From assembly GCA_947476625.1 (NCBI GenBank), contig CANJRA010000001.1, positions 248,001 to 312,000 of the forward strand: 64,000 nucleotides of DNA. The letters are read 5' to 3'. The DNA comes from Fidelibacterota bacterium. GTDB taxonomy: Bacteria; Pseudomonadota; Alphaproteobacteria; Rhodospirillales; Rhodospirillaceae. Under the pieces are notes generated by a model. The model searched no databases, had not been told where the DNA came from, and saw nothing but the letters and a program-made list of their open reading frames with translations. Shown here piece after piece: positions 1 to 11,125 of the stretch. The position numbers and the translations under genes were made by a program. How positions within the stretch are numbered: the stretch's first letter is position 1; each line of letters begins with the position of its first letter.

Positions 1-494
1 AGGCGCTGAGCGACCTGGGTAAAATGTTCACGGACGGCGACGTGCGCAAAACCTATTGGGCCGTGGTGGACGGCATTCCCAAAAATCCCGAAGGCCGCAT
101 CAAAATCGCCATGAGTAAAGTCGGTCAGGGACCGGGCTGGAAAATGAAAGCCGATCCCAAAGGCGGCCAAACCGCCATCACCGACTATAAAGTCCGCGGC
201 ACGGCCGAGACGCCGCGCGGTCCCCGCGCCTGGCTGGAGCTGCACCCGCATACCGGCCGCACGCATCAACTGCGTTTACACTGCGCCGAAATGGGATGGC
301 CGATTATCGGCGACAAAGTTTACGGCAAGATGCCGCCGCAAGAATCCCTCATGCTCCACGCGCGCGGCGTCACGCTGCCGCTGCACGCCAAGCGCGATCC
401 TGTTCGCGTGCGCGCGCCTGTACCCGAACACATGCGCGAAGACTTAACGGCATGCGGGTTTCCCGGCGATAAGGACGAGAAGGCGACGTCTTAG
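1..494 (+). CDS. RluA-family pseudouridine synthase, C-terminal part (5' end outside window)
   Basis: The reading frame is open from base 3 and has no start in the window, so this is the C-terminal half of a longer gene. The text ...DVRKTYWAVVDG..., then HPHTGRTHQLRLHCAEMGWP and IIGDKVYG, is the usual end of RluA/RluC/RluD enzymes, which convert specific uridines in 23S rRNA (or tRNA) to pseudouridine. The catalytic Asp motif (HRLD) lies upstream and cannot be seen. The stop codon overlaps the stop of the convergent gene at 491-1246 by 3 bases (TTAG). Family is certain; the particular target (RluC or RluD type) is not. Confidence 0.9.
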   Translation, partial: ALSDLGKMFTDGDVRKTYWAVVDGIPKNPEGRIKIAMSKVGQGPGWKMKADPKGGQTAITDYKVRGTAETPRGPRAWLELHPHTGRTHQLRLHCAEMGWPIIGDKVYGKMPPQESLMLHARGVTLPLHAKRDPVRVRAPVPEHMREDLTACGFPGDKDEKATS

Positions 495-1246
495 CGGCCT
501 TTGCCCATTTCCGGCATGCCGCCTTTGGTGAGCATAACCTCAGCCACTTCAAGCAACGCTTTTGCGATCGCATCTTTATCCGTCGATCGCGCGACAATGC
601 TCGTCCATGGACGTCCGTCTCGCAGGAACGGGTAGCTGCCGATACTCACATTCGTATAGCGCGACTGAATCTCCGTCAGCTCAGCGGCTAAGTCGCCTTC
701 GCCGACACTGGAATCGACGTGGTTGGAATGGACCGGCGCGCCTTTCTTCAGTTGCGGCGCGATGGCTTCGAACATCGCCCGCGCGATGCTTGGTACGCCC
801 GCCAGCACAAACACATTGCCGATCCGGTAGCCCGGCGCAGCCGTGATGCGGTTGTTGATCAATTCCACATCCGGTCCCTCGGGCACTTCTGCCATCTTCA
901 GCCGCGCTTCGTTGGGATGACCTTCGTAGTAAGTCGTCAGACGCGCCACCGCATCCGGGTGACGGAAAACCTTACGCCCGAACGCGCGCGCGATGCATTC
1001 CGTGGTGATGTCGTCGTGTGTCGGCCCGATGCCGCCGGTCGTGAACACGTATGTATACAGCGCGCGGCACGTGTTGACGGCGTCCACAATCACGTTCGGC
1101 ACATCGGGAATAACACGGGCTTCTTTCAGCCGGATGCCCATCATGGCAAGATTCTCGCCGAGGTATTTGAGATTAGTATCCTGTGTGCGCCCCGACAGAA
1201 TTTCGTCGCCGATGACCAACACGCAGGCCGTAGGCGCGTCTTCCAT
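491..1246 (-). CDS. CinA N-terminal/MoaB-like molybdopterin-binding domain protein
   Basis: A 251-residue protein consisting of the molybdopterin-binding (MoCF) fold found at the N-terminus of CinA: VIGDEILSGRTQDTN at the start and FTTGGIGPTHDDIT near residue 70. The C-terminal nicotinamide-nucleotide amidase domain of full-length CinA is absent, as in many alphaproteobacteria. The exact reaction is not known for such stand-alone proteins; some related proteins hydrolyse ADP-ribose or pyridine nucleotides. The ATG at 1246 overlaps the TGA of the upstream Nudix gene (TGATG), which suggests translational coupling; a GTG directly before it (1249) is an alternative start. It probably belongs to an argJ-mutT-cinA transcript. 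Confidence 0.85.
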   Translation of the reverse strand: MEDAPTACVLVIGDEILSGRTQDTNLKYLGENLAMMGIRLKEARVIPDVPNVIVDAVNTCRALYTYVFTTGGIGPTHDDITTECIARAFGRKVFRHPDAVARLTTYYEGHPNEARLKMAEVPEGPDVELINNRITAAPGYRIGNVFVLAGVPSIARAMFEAIAPQLKKGAPVHSNHVDSSVGEGDLAAELTEIQSRYTNVSIGSYPFLRDGRPWTSIVARSTDKDAIAKALLEVAEVMLTKGGMPEMGKGR

Positions 1247-1713
1247 CACAGCAAGTCCTGCAGCACAGGAATCAACGGCTCATCGGCCGGCGGCATCGGA
1301 TAGTCGCGCAAACGTTCCGCGCGTACCCAGGCCAGATTTTGATGCTCGTTCATGCGGATTGTGCCGCGCCATTGGCGGCAGACATACAGCGGCATCAGCA
1401 GATGAAAGCTTTCGTAAGAATGCGACACAAAGCTCAGCGGCGCGAGGCAGCTCGCACGGATGTCGATGGCCAGCTCTTCATGCAGTTCACGGATCAACGC
1501 CGCTTCCGGCGTCTCGCCTGCCTCAAGTTTTCCGCCCGGAAATTCCCACAAGCCTGCCAGCGTTTTGCCTTCCGGGCGCTGTGCCAAAAGAATACGGCCG
1601 TCCGCGTCCAGCAACGCCACAGCCACGACCGTCACGATTTTTAAGCCCGTGCGCGGCGGTGGAATGGCGGCTGAGAAGCAACCGTCTTCGCTATCAGGTT
1701 CTGTAGGAGCCAT
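1246..1713 (-). CDS. mutT: MutT-like Nudix hydrolase (8-oxo-dGTP diphosphatase type)
   Basis: The Nudix box is visible around residues 50-75: GGKLEAGETPEAALIRELHE followed by EL, with the REL-x-EE core intact. The last conserved Gly is Ala here (EELAI). The text VVAVALLDADGRILLAQRP and LAGLWEFPGGK matches MutT, which removes oxidised dGTP from the nucleotide pool. The start chosen is the ATG at 1713 (155 aa), which overlaps the end of argJ by 20 bases; a longer frame reaches 1782 but would run far into argJ. The gene sits between argJ and the CinA-like gene and is overlapped by both, so co-transcription is likely. Confidence 0.85.
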   Translation of the reverse strand: MAPTEPDSEDGCFSAAIPPPRTGLKIVTVVAVALLDADGRILLAQRPEGKTLAGLWEFPGGKLEAGETPEAALIRELHEELAIDIRASCLAPLSFVSHSYESFHLLMPLYVCRQWRGTIRMNEHQNLAWVRAERLRDYPMPPADEPLIPVLQDLL

Positions 1714-2926
1714 TGATGTCGATGTATCCGTGCGTGAGGTCGCAAGTCCAAACAATCGCCGAACCCCGGCCAACGCCGACATCCACTTCGATCAGGATTT
1801 CCTGGCCCTTCATGTGCGCGGCCACCGGGGTTTCGTCGTAGCCTTCAACCGCTTCACCGGCACGCGCGACGATCACGCCGCCGATGGTGATGGCCAGTCT
1901 GTCTCTGTTCGCTTTCTCTCCGGCCTTGCCCACGGCCATGACGATACGGCCCCAGTTGGCGTCTTCGCCGGCGATGGCGGTTTTTACCAGCGGTGAGTTT
2001 GCGATGGACATGGCGATGCGCCGTGCGGCGACGTCGTTGTCCGCGCCGGTTAATCTGATCTCGACAAACTTGGCCGCACCTTCACCGTCGCGCGCGACCT
2101 GCTTTGCAAGGTCGATCAAAAGATCTTCGAGCTTGGCCCTGAATTCCGTCAGCCGCGGATCGACCGCGCTCGAGACGAAGCGGTGCTTCGCCTGGCAGGT
2201 GGCGAACATCAGCAGCGTGTCCGATGTCGACGTATCGCCGTCAACCGTCACGCAATTGAAACTCTTATTTGCCCCGGCCGTGATCAGCGTCTGCACCGCC
2301 GCCGGCTCCAACGCCGCGTCGGTAAAAACGTAAGCCAGCATCGTCGCCATGTCGGGCGCGATCATGCCCGAGCCTTTGGCGATACCGTTGATGGTCACCG
2401 GCACACCGTCGATGGTGGCGGTGCGAGTCGCGGCCTTGGCAAAGGTGTCGGTCGTCATGATCGCCTTGGCCGCGTCGGTCCAGGTGTCTTCCTTCAACGC
2501 GGCCTGGATGGCCGGAAACACGCCGACAATCTTCTCAGCCGCCAATGGGACGCCGATGGTGCCGGTCGAGGAAATGAACACCTCGTTACGCTTGCAGCCG
2601 AAAACGCGTGTTGCGCCGCTGACGATCGCTTCCACCGCCGAAATGCCCTTTTGGCCGGTAAAAGCGTTGGCATTGCCCGAATTCACCACCAAAACCCGCG
2701 CTTTGCCGCCTTTTAAGTTGGCTTTGCACAGGTCAACGGGCGCCGAAGCGGTCAAAGACTTGGTCAGAACGCCGCCCACGGTCGTACCGGGGGCCATTTC
2801 CGCCACCAAAACATCATTTCGGCCCTGGTAACGGATCCCGGCCGCATGGCTGGCCAGCCGCACACCCTTCACGGGCGGCAGGGTTGGAAAGGTCGGTGGG
2901 GCGAGGGGCGAAATCGGGTGGGCCAT
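1694..2926 (-). CDS. argJ: Bifunctional glutamate N-acetyltransferase/amino-acid acetyltransferase ArgJ
   Basis: ArgJ moves the acetyl group from N-acetylornithine to glutamate and can also use acetyl-CoA, running the cyclic arginine pathway. It is made as a proprotein that cuts itself before the Thr of a conserved MATML motif; this is seen here in GSGMIAPDMATMLAY at about residue 195. VLVVNSGNANAFTG and NSFNCVTVDGDTSTSD-type text (here KSFNCVTVDGDTSTSDT) are also diagnostic. The start is set at the ATG at 2926 (410 aa); another ATG at 2950 adds eight residues. Neither has a clear Shine-Dalgarno site. First gene of a minus-strand argJ-mutT-cinA group. Confidence 0.96.
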   Translation of the reverse strand: MAHPISPLAPPTFPTLPPVKGVRLASHAAGIRYQGRNDVLVAEMAPGTTVGGVLTKSLTASAPVDLCKANLKGGKARVLVVNSGNANAFTGQKGISAVEAIVSGATRVFGCKRNEVFISSTGTIGVPLAAEKIVGVFPAIQAALKEDTWTDAAKAIMTTDTFAKAATRTATIDGVPVTINGIAKGSGMIAPDMATMLAYVFTDAALEPAAVQTLITAGANKSFNCVTVDGDTSTSDTLLMFATCQAKHRFVSSAVDPRLTEFRAKLEDLLIDLAKQVARDGEGAAKFVEIRLTGADNDVAARRIAMSIANSPLVKTAIAGEDANWGRIVMAVGKAGEKANRDRLAITIGGVIVARAGEAVEGYDETPVAAHMKGQEILIEVDVGVGRGSAIVWTCDLTHGYIDINGSYRT

Positions 2927-3242
2927 GGCGGTATGGGTCTCACAATACATCGCGACATTGCGGAACAGGGCGAGCAGAAAAGGCCGCGCAAAAAAGACCG
3001 CGCTTCAATGACATAAGCCCCGCCGGCCGACAAGCACCCCGGCAACCGGCCAAGCCCGACCTGCGGATTTTTTTAACCTGCTAAAGCCCGAAAATATCAA
3101 GGAAATCAGCCAAATCTCCCGGAGGCATCGTTGACTTCGGGCCATGGGGCTTCTATCTGTTTCGCCACGCTGCCTAAGCTTTTGCGTTTCAGTTCCAGTG
3201 GCGGGCTCAGCCTGCCGCATTTTCCGGTCTTTTGAGGTTGAT
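2927..3242. other. Divergent intergenic region between argJ and secA
   Basis: About 316 bases separating the divergent argJ and secA starts. The secA frame is open upstream to 3144, but that text looks non-coding and the good ribosome site lies just before 3243 (GAGG at 3234-3237). A sigma70-like promoter candidate is listed separately. I see no RNA gene or clear riboswitch here. Many alphaproteobacteria carry a peptidyl-prolyl isomerase gene near this position; none is present in this gap. Confidence 0.6.
3131..3159 (+). promoter_or_regulatory. Candidate secA promoter
   Basis: TTGACT (3131-3136), a 17-base spacer and TATCTG (3154-3159). The -35 matches 5 of 6 consensus bases and the -10 only 3 of 6. 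It would give a leader of roughly 75 bases before the secA start at 3243. Pattern match only. Confidence 0.35.
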
Positions 3243-5957
<2,715 letters not shown>

Positions 5958-5975
<18 letters not shown>

Positions 5976-5997
5976 GCGTCGAAGACGTCGCCTAAAC
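5958..5997 (+). repeat. Tandem 20-bp duplication at the 3' end of secA
   Basis: GTCGAAGACGTTGCTTAGGC (5958-5977) is followed directly by GTCGAAGACGTCGCCTAAAC (5978-5997), and GTCGCTG begins a partial third copy. The first copy encodes the SecA end VEDVA-stop; the second would read VEDVA-stop again in its own phase. Sixteen of 20 bases are identical. Confidence 0.85.
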
Positions 5998-6052
5998 GTC
6001 GCTGTTTAACAACGCTGTAGACTCACGGACCCCTTTGGGAGCGTTGAAGCCG

Positions 6053-6758
6053 ATGACTGCCGTTACTGTTCTGCGCCACGTCGCCTTCGAGGATTCGGGA
6101 ATTCTGGAAGAGCTGTTCAAGCAGCGCGGCTGGAAGGTCACCTACGTCGAAGCCCCGGTGGCCGACTGGAAAAAATTCGACGCGCTGAAGCCCGATCTGC
6201 TGGTAGTTCTCGGCGGTCCCATCGGCGTCTACGAGGAAAACATCTATCCGTTCCTCACGCCCGAAATCGCCGCCATCAAAAAACGCCTCGATGCCGACAA
6301 GCCGACGCTGGGCATTTGTTTAGGTGCGCAGCTCATCGCGCGCGCTTGGCGCCAGCGTCTATCCCGGCCCCGAAAAAGAAATCGGCTGGCGGCCGCTGCT
6401 GTTGTCCGCGGCTGGCCTGACCTCGCCGCTGCGTCATCTCGCGGCCCAGCACGCCTTCATGTTTCATTGGCACGGCGATACCTTCGATTTGCCGGCGGGT
6501 GCCACGCTGCTGGCGGGCACTGAGATTTGTCTGCATCAGGCTTTCAGTTGGGGCGCGTCGACCTTGGCCTTTCAGTGTCACCCCGAAGTGCGCACGTTGG
6601 ATCTTGAAAAATGGTACGTCGGCCACGCCGCCGAAATCGCCGCCACGCGCGGCGTCAATGTGCCGAGCCTGCGCGACGACGGCCACCGATACGGCGCAAC
6701 CCTCGCTAAGCAAGGCGCCCTATGTTTCAATGAATGGCTTGATGGGCTGAAATTATAG
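6053..6758 (+). pseudogene. Class I glutamine amidotransferase (GMP synthase-like), frameshifted
   Basis: The first half, from ATG 6053 (GGGAG just upstream), encodes a class I GATase N-terminus ending in the nucleophile elbow LGICLGAQLIARA (Cys). The second half, ALGASVYPGPEKEIGW through FQCHPEVR (the catalytic His and Glu), is in the next frame. The break falls in a run of four GC dinucleotides at 6338-6345. Restoring a fifth GC gives an unbroken 235-codon gene reading LIARALGASVYPG, so a 2-bp slippage deletion is the simplest explanation. Cys and His/Glu are on opposite sides of the break, so neither part alone can be an active amidase. Such proteins hydrolyse glutamine or related gamma-glutamyl compounds; the substrate is unknown. 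A sequencing error or phase variation cannot be ruled out. Confidence 0.85.
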
Positions 6759-6765
6759 CCGCCCG

Positions 6766-7725
6766 CTAAGCTTCCGGGTTCAATCCCATCAGGCTGCGCG
6801 CAAAACTATGCGACGTGAACGGGCGTAAATCGTCCGCACCTTCGCCGACGCCGATGTAATGCACCGGCAGTTTGAATCTCTCCGCCAATGCCACGACCAC
6901 ACCGCCCTTGGCGGTGCCATCCAACTTGGTCATCACCAGCCCCGTCACGCCGACGATGCTTTTGAACACATCGACCTGCGAGTGGGCGTTCTGCCCGACG
7001 GTGGCATCCAACACCAATAACGTGGCGTGCGGCGCACTTGCATCTACCTTGGACAGTGCACGCGAAATTTTCTGCAGCTCGGCCATCAACTCGTCGCGAT
7101 TTTGCAAACGCCCGGCGGTATCCACCAGCAGCACGTCGTCGCCGCGCTTGCGGGCTTCCTGCACGGCTTCGAACGCGAGGCCCGCCGCGTCGGCACCTGT
7201 ATCGCGCGCGATCACGGGCGCACCAACACGCGCGCCCCAGACTTTCAACTGCTCCACCGCCGCCGCGCGGAAGGTATCGCCCGCTGCCAGGCTGACATTC
7301 AATCCCTCGCGCCGGAAATGATGCGCCAATTTGCCGATGGTCGTGGTCTTGCCCGCGCCGTTGACGCCCACCATCAAAATCACAAACGGTTTGCGCGTTG
7401 TGTCGACGGCCAGCGGTAACGCGACCGGCTCCAGAACTTTGGTAATATCGGCGGCAAAAGCCGTGCGCACTTCCTCCGACGTGATGTCCTTGCCGAAGCG
7501 CGTTTTGGCCAGATCGCCCGTCAGCTTCATCGCCGTCGCGGTGCCAAGGTCGGCCGCCAGCAACAGGTCTTCCAGTTCCGCCAGCGCGACATCGTCCAGC
7601 TTGCGCTTGGTCAGAATGTCCGAAATGCCGGACACCAACTTCGTCGACGATTTGCTCAACCCCGATACGAGGCGGGAGAGCCAGCCGCTTTTAAGAGGCT
7701 GCTGCGTGTCTGATGCGTTGGTCAT
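6766..7725 (-). CDS. ftsY: Signal recognition particle receptor FtsY
   Basis: FtsY is the membrane-associated GTPase that receives ribosome-SRP complexes. GTPase motifs are visible in order: GVNGAGKTTTIGKLA (G1, near residue 118), DTFRAAA, DTAGRLQ (G3) and TKLDGTAKGG (G4). At 319 residues it lacks the long acidic A domain of the E. coli protein and begins almost directly with the N domain, as in many alphaproteobacteria. Its ATG shares one base with the stop of mtaB (TAATG), so translation is probably coupled. Its partner Ffh is encoded at 12159-13625. Confidence 0.97.
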   Translation of the reverse strand: MTNASDTQQPLKSGWLSRLVSGLSKSSTKLVSGISDILTKRKLDDVALAELEDLLLAADLGTATAMKLTGDLAKTRFGKDITSEEVRTAFAADITKVLEPVALPLAVDTTRKPFVILMVGVNGAGKTTTIGKLAHHFRREGLNVSLAAGDTFRAAAVEQLKVWGARVGAPVIARDTGADAAGLAFEAVQEARKRGDDVLLVDTAGRLQNRDELMAELQKISRALSKVDASAPHATLLVLDATVGQNAHSQVDVFKSIVGVTGLVMTKLDGTAKGGVVVALAERFKLPVHYIGVGEGADDLRPFTSHSFARSLMGLNPEA

Positions 7726-8993
7726 TAGTTGATCGCTTCGCCGTGCAGCGTCTTGGCATCGGCGGCGACAATGCGCGCCTGCACAATCTCACCCGCCGCA
7801 TGCGCGGTCGCCAGATGTACCGGCGCATAATGTGGGCTGCGGCCGTCGTGGCCGTGTTCCATCAAGACCGCGACTGTCGCGCCGACATAGCTCTGCAGCT
7901 GTTTCGCTAAGGATGTTTTTCCTTTGTCGCGCAGCTCCGCCGCACGCGCCTTGATAATGTCGCGGCTTACCTGAGGCATCTTCGCCGCCGGTGTGCCCTG
8001 CCTGATCGAGTAAGGAAATACGTGCAGGTAGGCGAGCCCCGCCTCATCCACCAGGCCCATGGTATTTTCGAACATCTCATCGGTCTCGGTCGGAAAGCCC
8101 GCGATCAGGTCCGCACCGAAAGCGGCGTCGGGCCGCAAGCCGCGCACGCGGTCGCAGAACGAAATCACATCGCCGCGCGCATGGCGGCGCTTCATGCGTT
8201 TCAGGATCATGTCGTCGCCCGCCTGCGCCGAGATATGGAAGTGCGGCATCAGGCGCGGCTCTTCGGCGATCAGCCGGAATAAATCTTCGTCGGCTTCCGC
8301 CGGGTCGATGGAGGACAATCTCAAGCGCGGCAATTCCGGCACCGCTATCAGCAGGCGGCGCACCATCTGCCCTAGCGTCGGCTTTCCCGGCAGGTCGCCG
8401 CCATAGCCGGTGATATCGACGCCGGTGATGACGATTTCCTTGAAACCATTTTCCACCAATCCGCGCACTTCTTGCACGATGCGGCCCATAGGCACGCTGC
8501 GGTTATTGCCGCGCGCGAACGGAATGATGCAAAACGTGCAGCGGTGATCGCAGCCCTGTTGAACCTGCACAAAAGCCCGCGCGCGTCCGTCAAAGCCTTC
8601 AACCAGATGTTCGGCGGTTTCGCGCACCTCCATGATGTCGGTCACAAGCACGCGTTCGAACGTCTCGGGCAGGAAACTTTCCGCCTTCATCTTATGCTCA
8701 TTGCCAAGCACGCGATTGATCTCTGGCATACTGGCATAGCGCGCCGGATCAAGCTGCACGGCGCAGCCCGTCGCCACAATATGCGCGGTCGGATTTTCAC
8801 GGCGCAGCTTACGCAACGTCTGCAAGCCTTGGCGCTCGGCTTCTTTGGTTACAGCGCAGGTATTGACGATAATCGCATTGTTGAGCCCGGCGTTACGCGC
8901 ATGGGCGCGCATCACTTCGGATTCGTAGGTATTCAAACGGCAACCAAGACTGATCACCTGCGGCGCTTGGTCCGTGGGCTTGTGCACTGTCAT
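7725..8993 (-). CDS. mtaB: tRNA ms2t6A37 methylthiotransferase MtaB
   Basis: A radical-SAM methylthiotransferase that adds a methylthio group to t6A at position 37 of ANN-decoding tRNAs. The N-terminal UPF0004 domain supplies cysteines in VISLGCRLN, VNTCAVT and VATGCAVQ for one cluster. The radical-SAM CxxxCxxC motif is CDHRCTFC near residue 150. A C-terminal TRAM-like segment follows (VGATVAVLMEHG...). The SLGCRLN text and the overall order favour MtaB over MiaB or RimO. The start overlaps the dapF stop by four bases (ATGA) and the stop overlaps the ftsY start, so dapF-mtaB-ftsY is one operon. Confidence 0.94.
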   Translation of the reverse strand: MTVHKPTDQAPQVISLGCRLNTYESEVMRAHARNAGLNNAIIVNTCAVTKEAERQGLQTLRKLRRENPTAHIVATGCAVQLDPARYASMPEINRVLGNEHKMKAESFLPETFERVLVTDIMEVRETAEHLVEGFDGRARAFVQVQQGCDHRCTFCIIPFARGNNRSVPMGRIVQEVRGLVENGFKEIVITGVDITGYGGDLPGKPTLGQMVRRLLIAVPELPRLRLSSIDPAEADEDLFRLIAEEPRLMPHFHISAQAGDDMILKRMKRRHARGDVISFCDRVRGLRPDAAFGADLIAGFPTETDEMFENTMGLVDEAGLAYLHVFPYSIRQGTPAAKMPQVSRDIIKARAAELRDKGKTSLAKQLQSYVGATVAVLMEHGHDGRSPHYAPVHLATAHAAGEIVQARIVAADAKTLHGEAIN

Positions 8994-9835
8994 GCAATCA
9001 GGCTCCGGTCCAGCGCGCCCGTATAGATTTCAGCTGTCGGCCCTGTCATCAGCACATGATTGTCGGCGCGCCATTCAATCTGCAAATCGCCGCCGTCGAG
9101 TGTAACTGTAACTTTTCGCTCGGCCAAACCGCGCCGCGCGGCGGCGACAGCGCTGGCGCAAGCCCCCGTGCCGCAAGCCCGCGTTATGCCCGCGCCACGT
9201 TCCCACACGCGCATACGTAAATGCGTGCGGCTCAAGACCTGCACGGCTTCGACATTGGTACGTTGCGGAAACAGCGCATGGTGTTCCAAAATCGGGCCCA
9301 CCGTCGTCAGGTCCACGGCATTCACATCCGGCACAAAGAACACCGCATGCGGGTTGCCCATGTTCACGCCCACCGGATCTTGCAGCAGCCCTTCGCCGAT
9401 GCCGAGATGTAAGGTGTCGATCTCCTGCGCCAGCGGAATTTCTTTCCACGCCGTGCGCGCCGGTCCCATGTCCACCGCGATCAACGCGCCGTTGCGCGCC
9501 GCGATCACCGGACCGGCCAGGGTTTCCAGCAGCACTTTATCTTTGCCGGTTTCATCCAGCAGCAGCCGCGCGACGCAGCGAAAGCCGTTGCCGCAGCTCT
9601 CGACAACACCGCCGTCGCAATTACGAATCGCGATGTAAGCGTCGCCGCCATTGCGCGCGGTCTCGATGATCATGATCTGGTCGCAGCCCACGCCGGTATG
9701 GCGGTCGGCAATGGCGCGCGCGGCTTTCGGGGTCAGCATCAGGTCGACACCGCGCGTGTCCAGGACGACAAAGTCATTGCCGAGCCCGTGCATTTTGCGG
9801 AAGGGTAACCCCTTCAATGTTGTGCCTGTTGTCAT
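8990..9835 (-). CDS. dapF: Diaminopimelate epimerase DapF
   Basis: Converts LL- to meso-diaminopimelate for lysine and peptidoglycan synthesis by a two-base mechanism using two cysteines. Both are visible: C81 in ESCGNGFR and C221 in RACGTGACASA. The N-terminal text FRKMHGLGNDFVVLD is typical, and 281 residues is the normal length. The usual NADG motif reads NCDGG here, a small departure next to the first catalytic loop. First gene of the minus-strand dapF-mtaB-ftsY operon and divergent from nhaA. Confidence 0.97.
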   Translation of the reverse strand: MTTGTTLKGLPFRKMHGLGNDFVVLDTRGVDLMLTPKAARAIADRHTGVGCDQIMIIETARNGGDAYIAIRNCDGGVVESCGNGFRCVARLLLDETGKDKVLLETLAGPVIAARNGALIAVDMGPARTAWKEIPLAQEIDTLHLGIGEGLLQDPVGVNMGNPHAVFFVPDVNAVDLTTVGPILEHHALFPQRTNVEAVQVLSRTHLRMRVWERGAGITRACGTGACASAVAAARRGLAERKVTVTLDGGDLQIEWRADNHVLMTGPTAEIYTGALDRSLIA

Positions 9836-9915
9836 GATGCGGGTTATAGGTGTGGGGGGGACCTCTGTCCAGGGAGGTGCCCTATATAGGTATCTCCTCG
9901 GAAGGCGCTAAGTCA

Positions 9916-11079
9916 TTGGCATCAAATATTATTTCAGCAGTTGAAGCATTTCTGAAAGGCGAGGCCAAGGGCGGCCTTCTCTTGATGGCGGCCGCTGCCC
10001 TAGCGCTGGTGGTCGCCAACTCCCCCTTGGCCGATATCTATGCTGGCGTCCTGGATTTGCATCTGACCATAGGCGTCGCGCCCGCCGCCTTGTCCAAAAC
10101 CGTCCTGCACTGGATCAACGACGGCCTGATGGCCGTCTTCTTCCTGCTGGTCGGTTTGGAGATCAAGCGCGAGGTCGTCGGCGGCGAACTGTCTACCCGC
10201 GCCAAGGCGGCGCTGCCGCTTCTGGCAGCCGCGGGCGGAATGATCGGTCCGGCAATTTTCTACGTCGCCCTCAATTCCGGCGACGACACGACGCTGCGCG
10301 GCTGGGCGATTCCCACCGCCACCGACATCGCCTTCGCGCTGGGCATCATGGCGCTGCTCGGCAGCCGCGTGCCGACGTCGCTGAAAGTCTTTCTCACCGC
10401 GCTCGCCGTCATCGACGATCTCGGCGCCATCCTCATCATCGCGCTGTTCTACACCGCCGACATCTCAACAACCGCGCTCATGGTCGCGGCGGCTTGTATC
10501 GCTGTCCTCATCGCGCTCAATCGCTTCGGTGTGCGCCACGTTGCGTTTTACCTGATAATTGGCCTGATTCTGTGGGTTTCTGTGCTCAAGTCCGGCGTGC
10601 ACGCCACCATGGCCGGCGTCATCACCGCGCTCGCGATTCCCGTGCGGCCCGACGCACACGGCAAATCACCGCTCATAACACTCGAACACGCCCTGCATCC
10701 TTCCGTGACCTATCTCATCCTGCCGCTGTTCGCTTTCGCCAACGCCGGTGTGGCGGTCGCCGACATGACGCGCGATGCCCTGTTGCATCCCGTCACGCTC
10801 GGCATCGTGCTCGGGCTCTTCCTCGGCAAGCAGGTCGGCGTGCTCGGCATCAGCTACCTTGCCCGCGCGATGGGCTGGGTAACGCTGCCCGGCACGGCCC
10901 TGCAGTATTACGGTGTCGCTGTCCTCACTGGCGTCGGCTTCACCATGAGTCTCTTTATAGGTGGGCTGGCATTCACCGATGTCGCCCACACGGCCGAGGT
11001 CAAAATCGGAGTGCTGGCGGGATCGGTGCTGTCAGGAATGGTAGCGTATGTTTTGTTGCGGCTTGCCAAATCCGGGTAA
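9916..11079 (+). CDS. nhaA: Na+/H+ antiporter NhaA
   Basis: An inner-membrane antiporter exporting Na+ (or Li+) for protons, with about 12 hydrophobic segments in 387 residues. The adjacent aspartates of the ion site are in LAVIDDLGAILIIALFY, and WAIPTATDIAFALGI is also diagnostic. No ATG fits the family start. The TTG at 9916 is preceded by GGAAGG (9900-9905) and gives LASNIISAVEAFLKGEAKGG, which aligns with normal NhaA starts. A GTG at 9850 is open but adds an atypical segment. A palindrome, CCTATATAGG, lies at 9881-9890 in the leader. Confidence 0.95.
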   Translation: MASNIISAVEAFLKGEAKGGLLLMAAAALALVVANSPLADIYAGVLDLHLTIGVAPAALSKTVLHWINDGLMAVFFLLVGLEIKREVVGGELSTRAKAALPLLAAAGGMIGPAIFYVALNSGDDTTLRGWAIPTATDIAFALGIMALLGSRVPTSLKVFLTALAVIDDLGAILIIALFYTADISTTALMVAAACIAVLIALNRFGVRHVAFYLIIGLILWVSVLKSGVHATMAGVITALAIPVRPDAHGKSPLITLEHALHPSVTYLILPLFAFANAGVAVADMTRDALLHPVTLGIVLGLFLGKQVGVLGISYLARAMGWVTLPGTALQYYGVAVLTGVGFTMSLFIGGLAFTDVAHTAEVKIGVLAGSVLSGMVAYVLLRLAKSG

Positions 11080-11125
11080 CCAAATAGATTTAGCTATATT
11101 AATCACAGAGTGCCTGGTCGTTTAA

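Noticed and set aside
3144-3242. N-terminal extension of secA from ATG 3144
   Set aside because: The added 33 residues are Cys/Ser-rich and unlike SecA. ATG 3243 has a proper Shine-Dalgarno site and the family start sequence.
6338-6345. Programmed ribosomal frameshifting in the glutamine amidotransferase gene
   Set aside because: No slippery heptamer, downstream pseudoknot or internal SD site is evident, and no product is known to need it. A dinucleotide slip is simpler.
9850-9915. NhaA start at GTG 9850
   Set aside because: It would place the strong AGGGAGG motif inside the gene and add 22 atypical residues. TTG 9916 has GGAAGG upstream and a family-like start.
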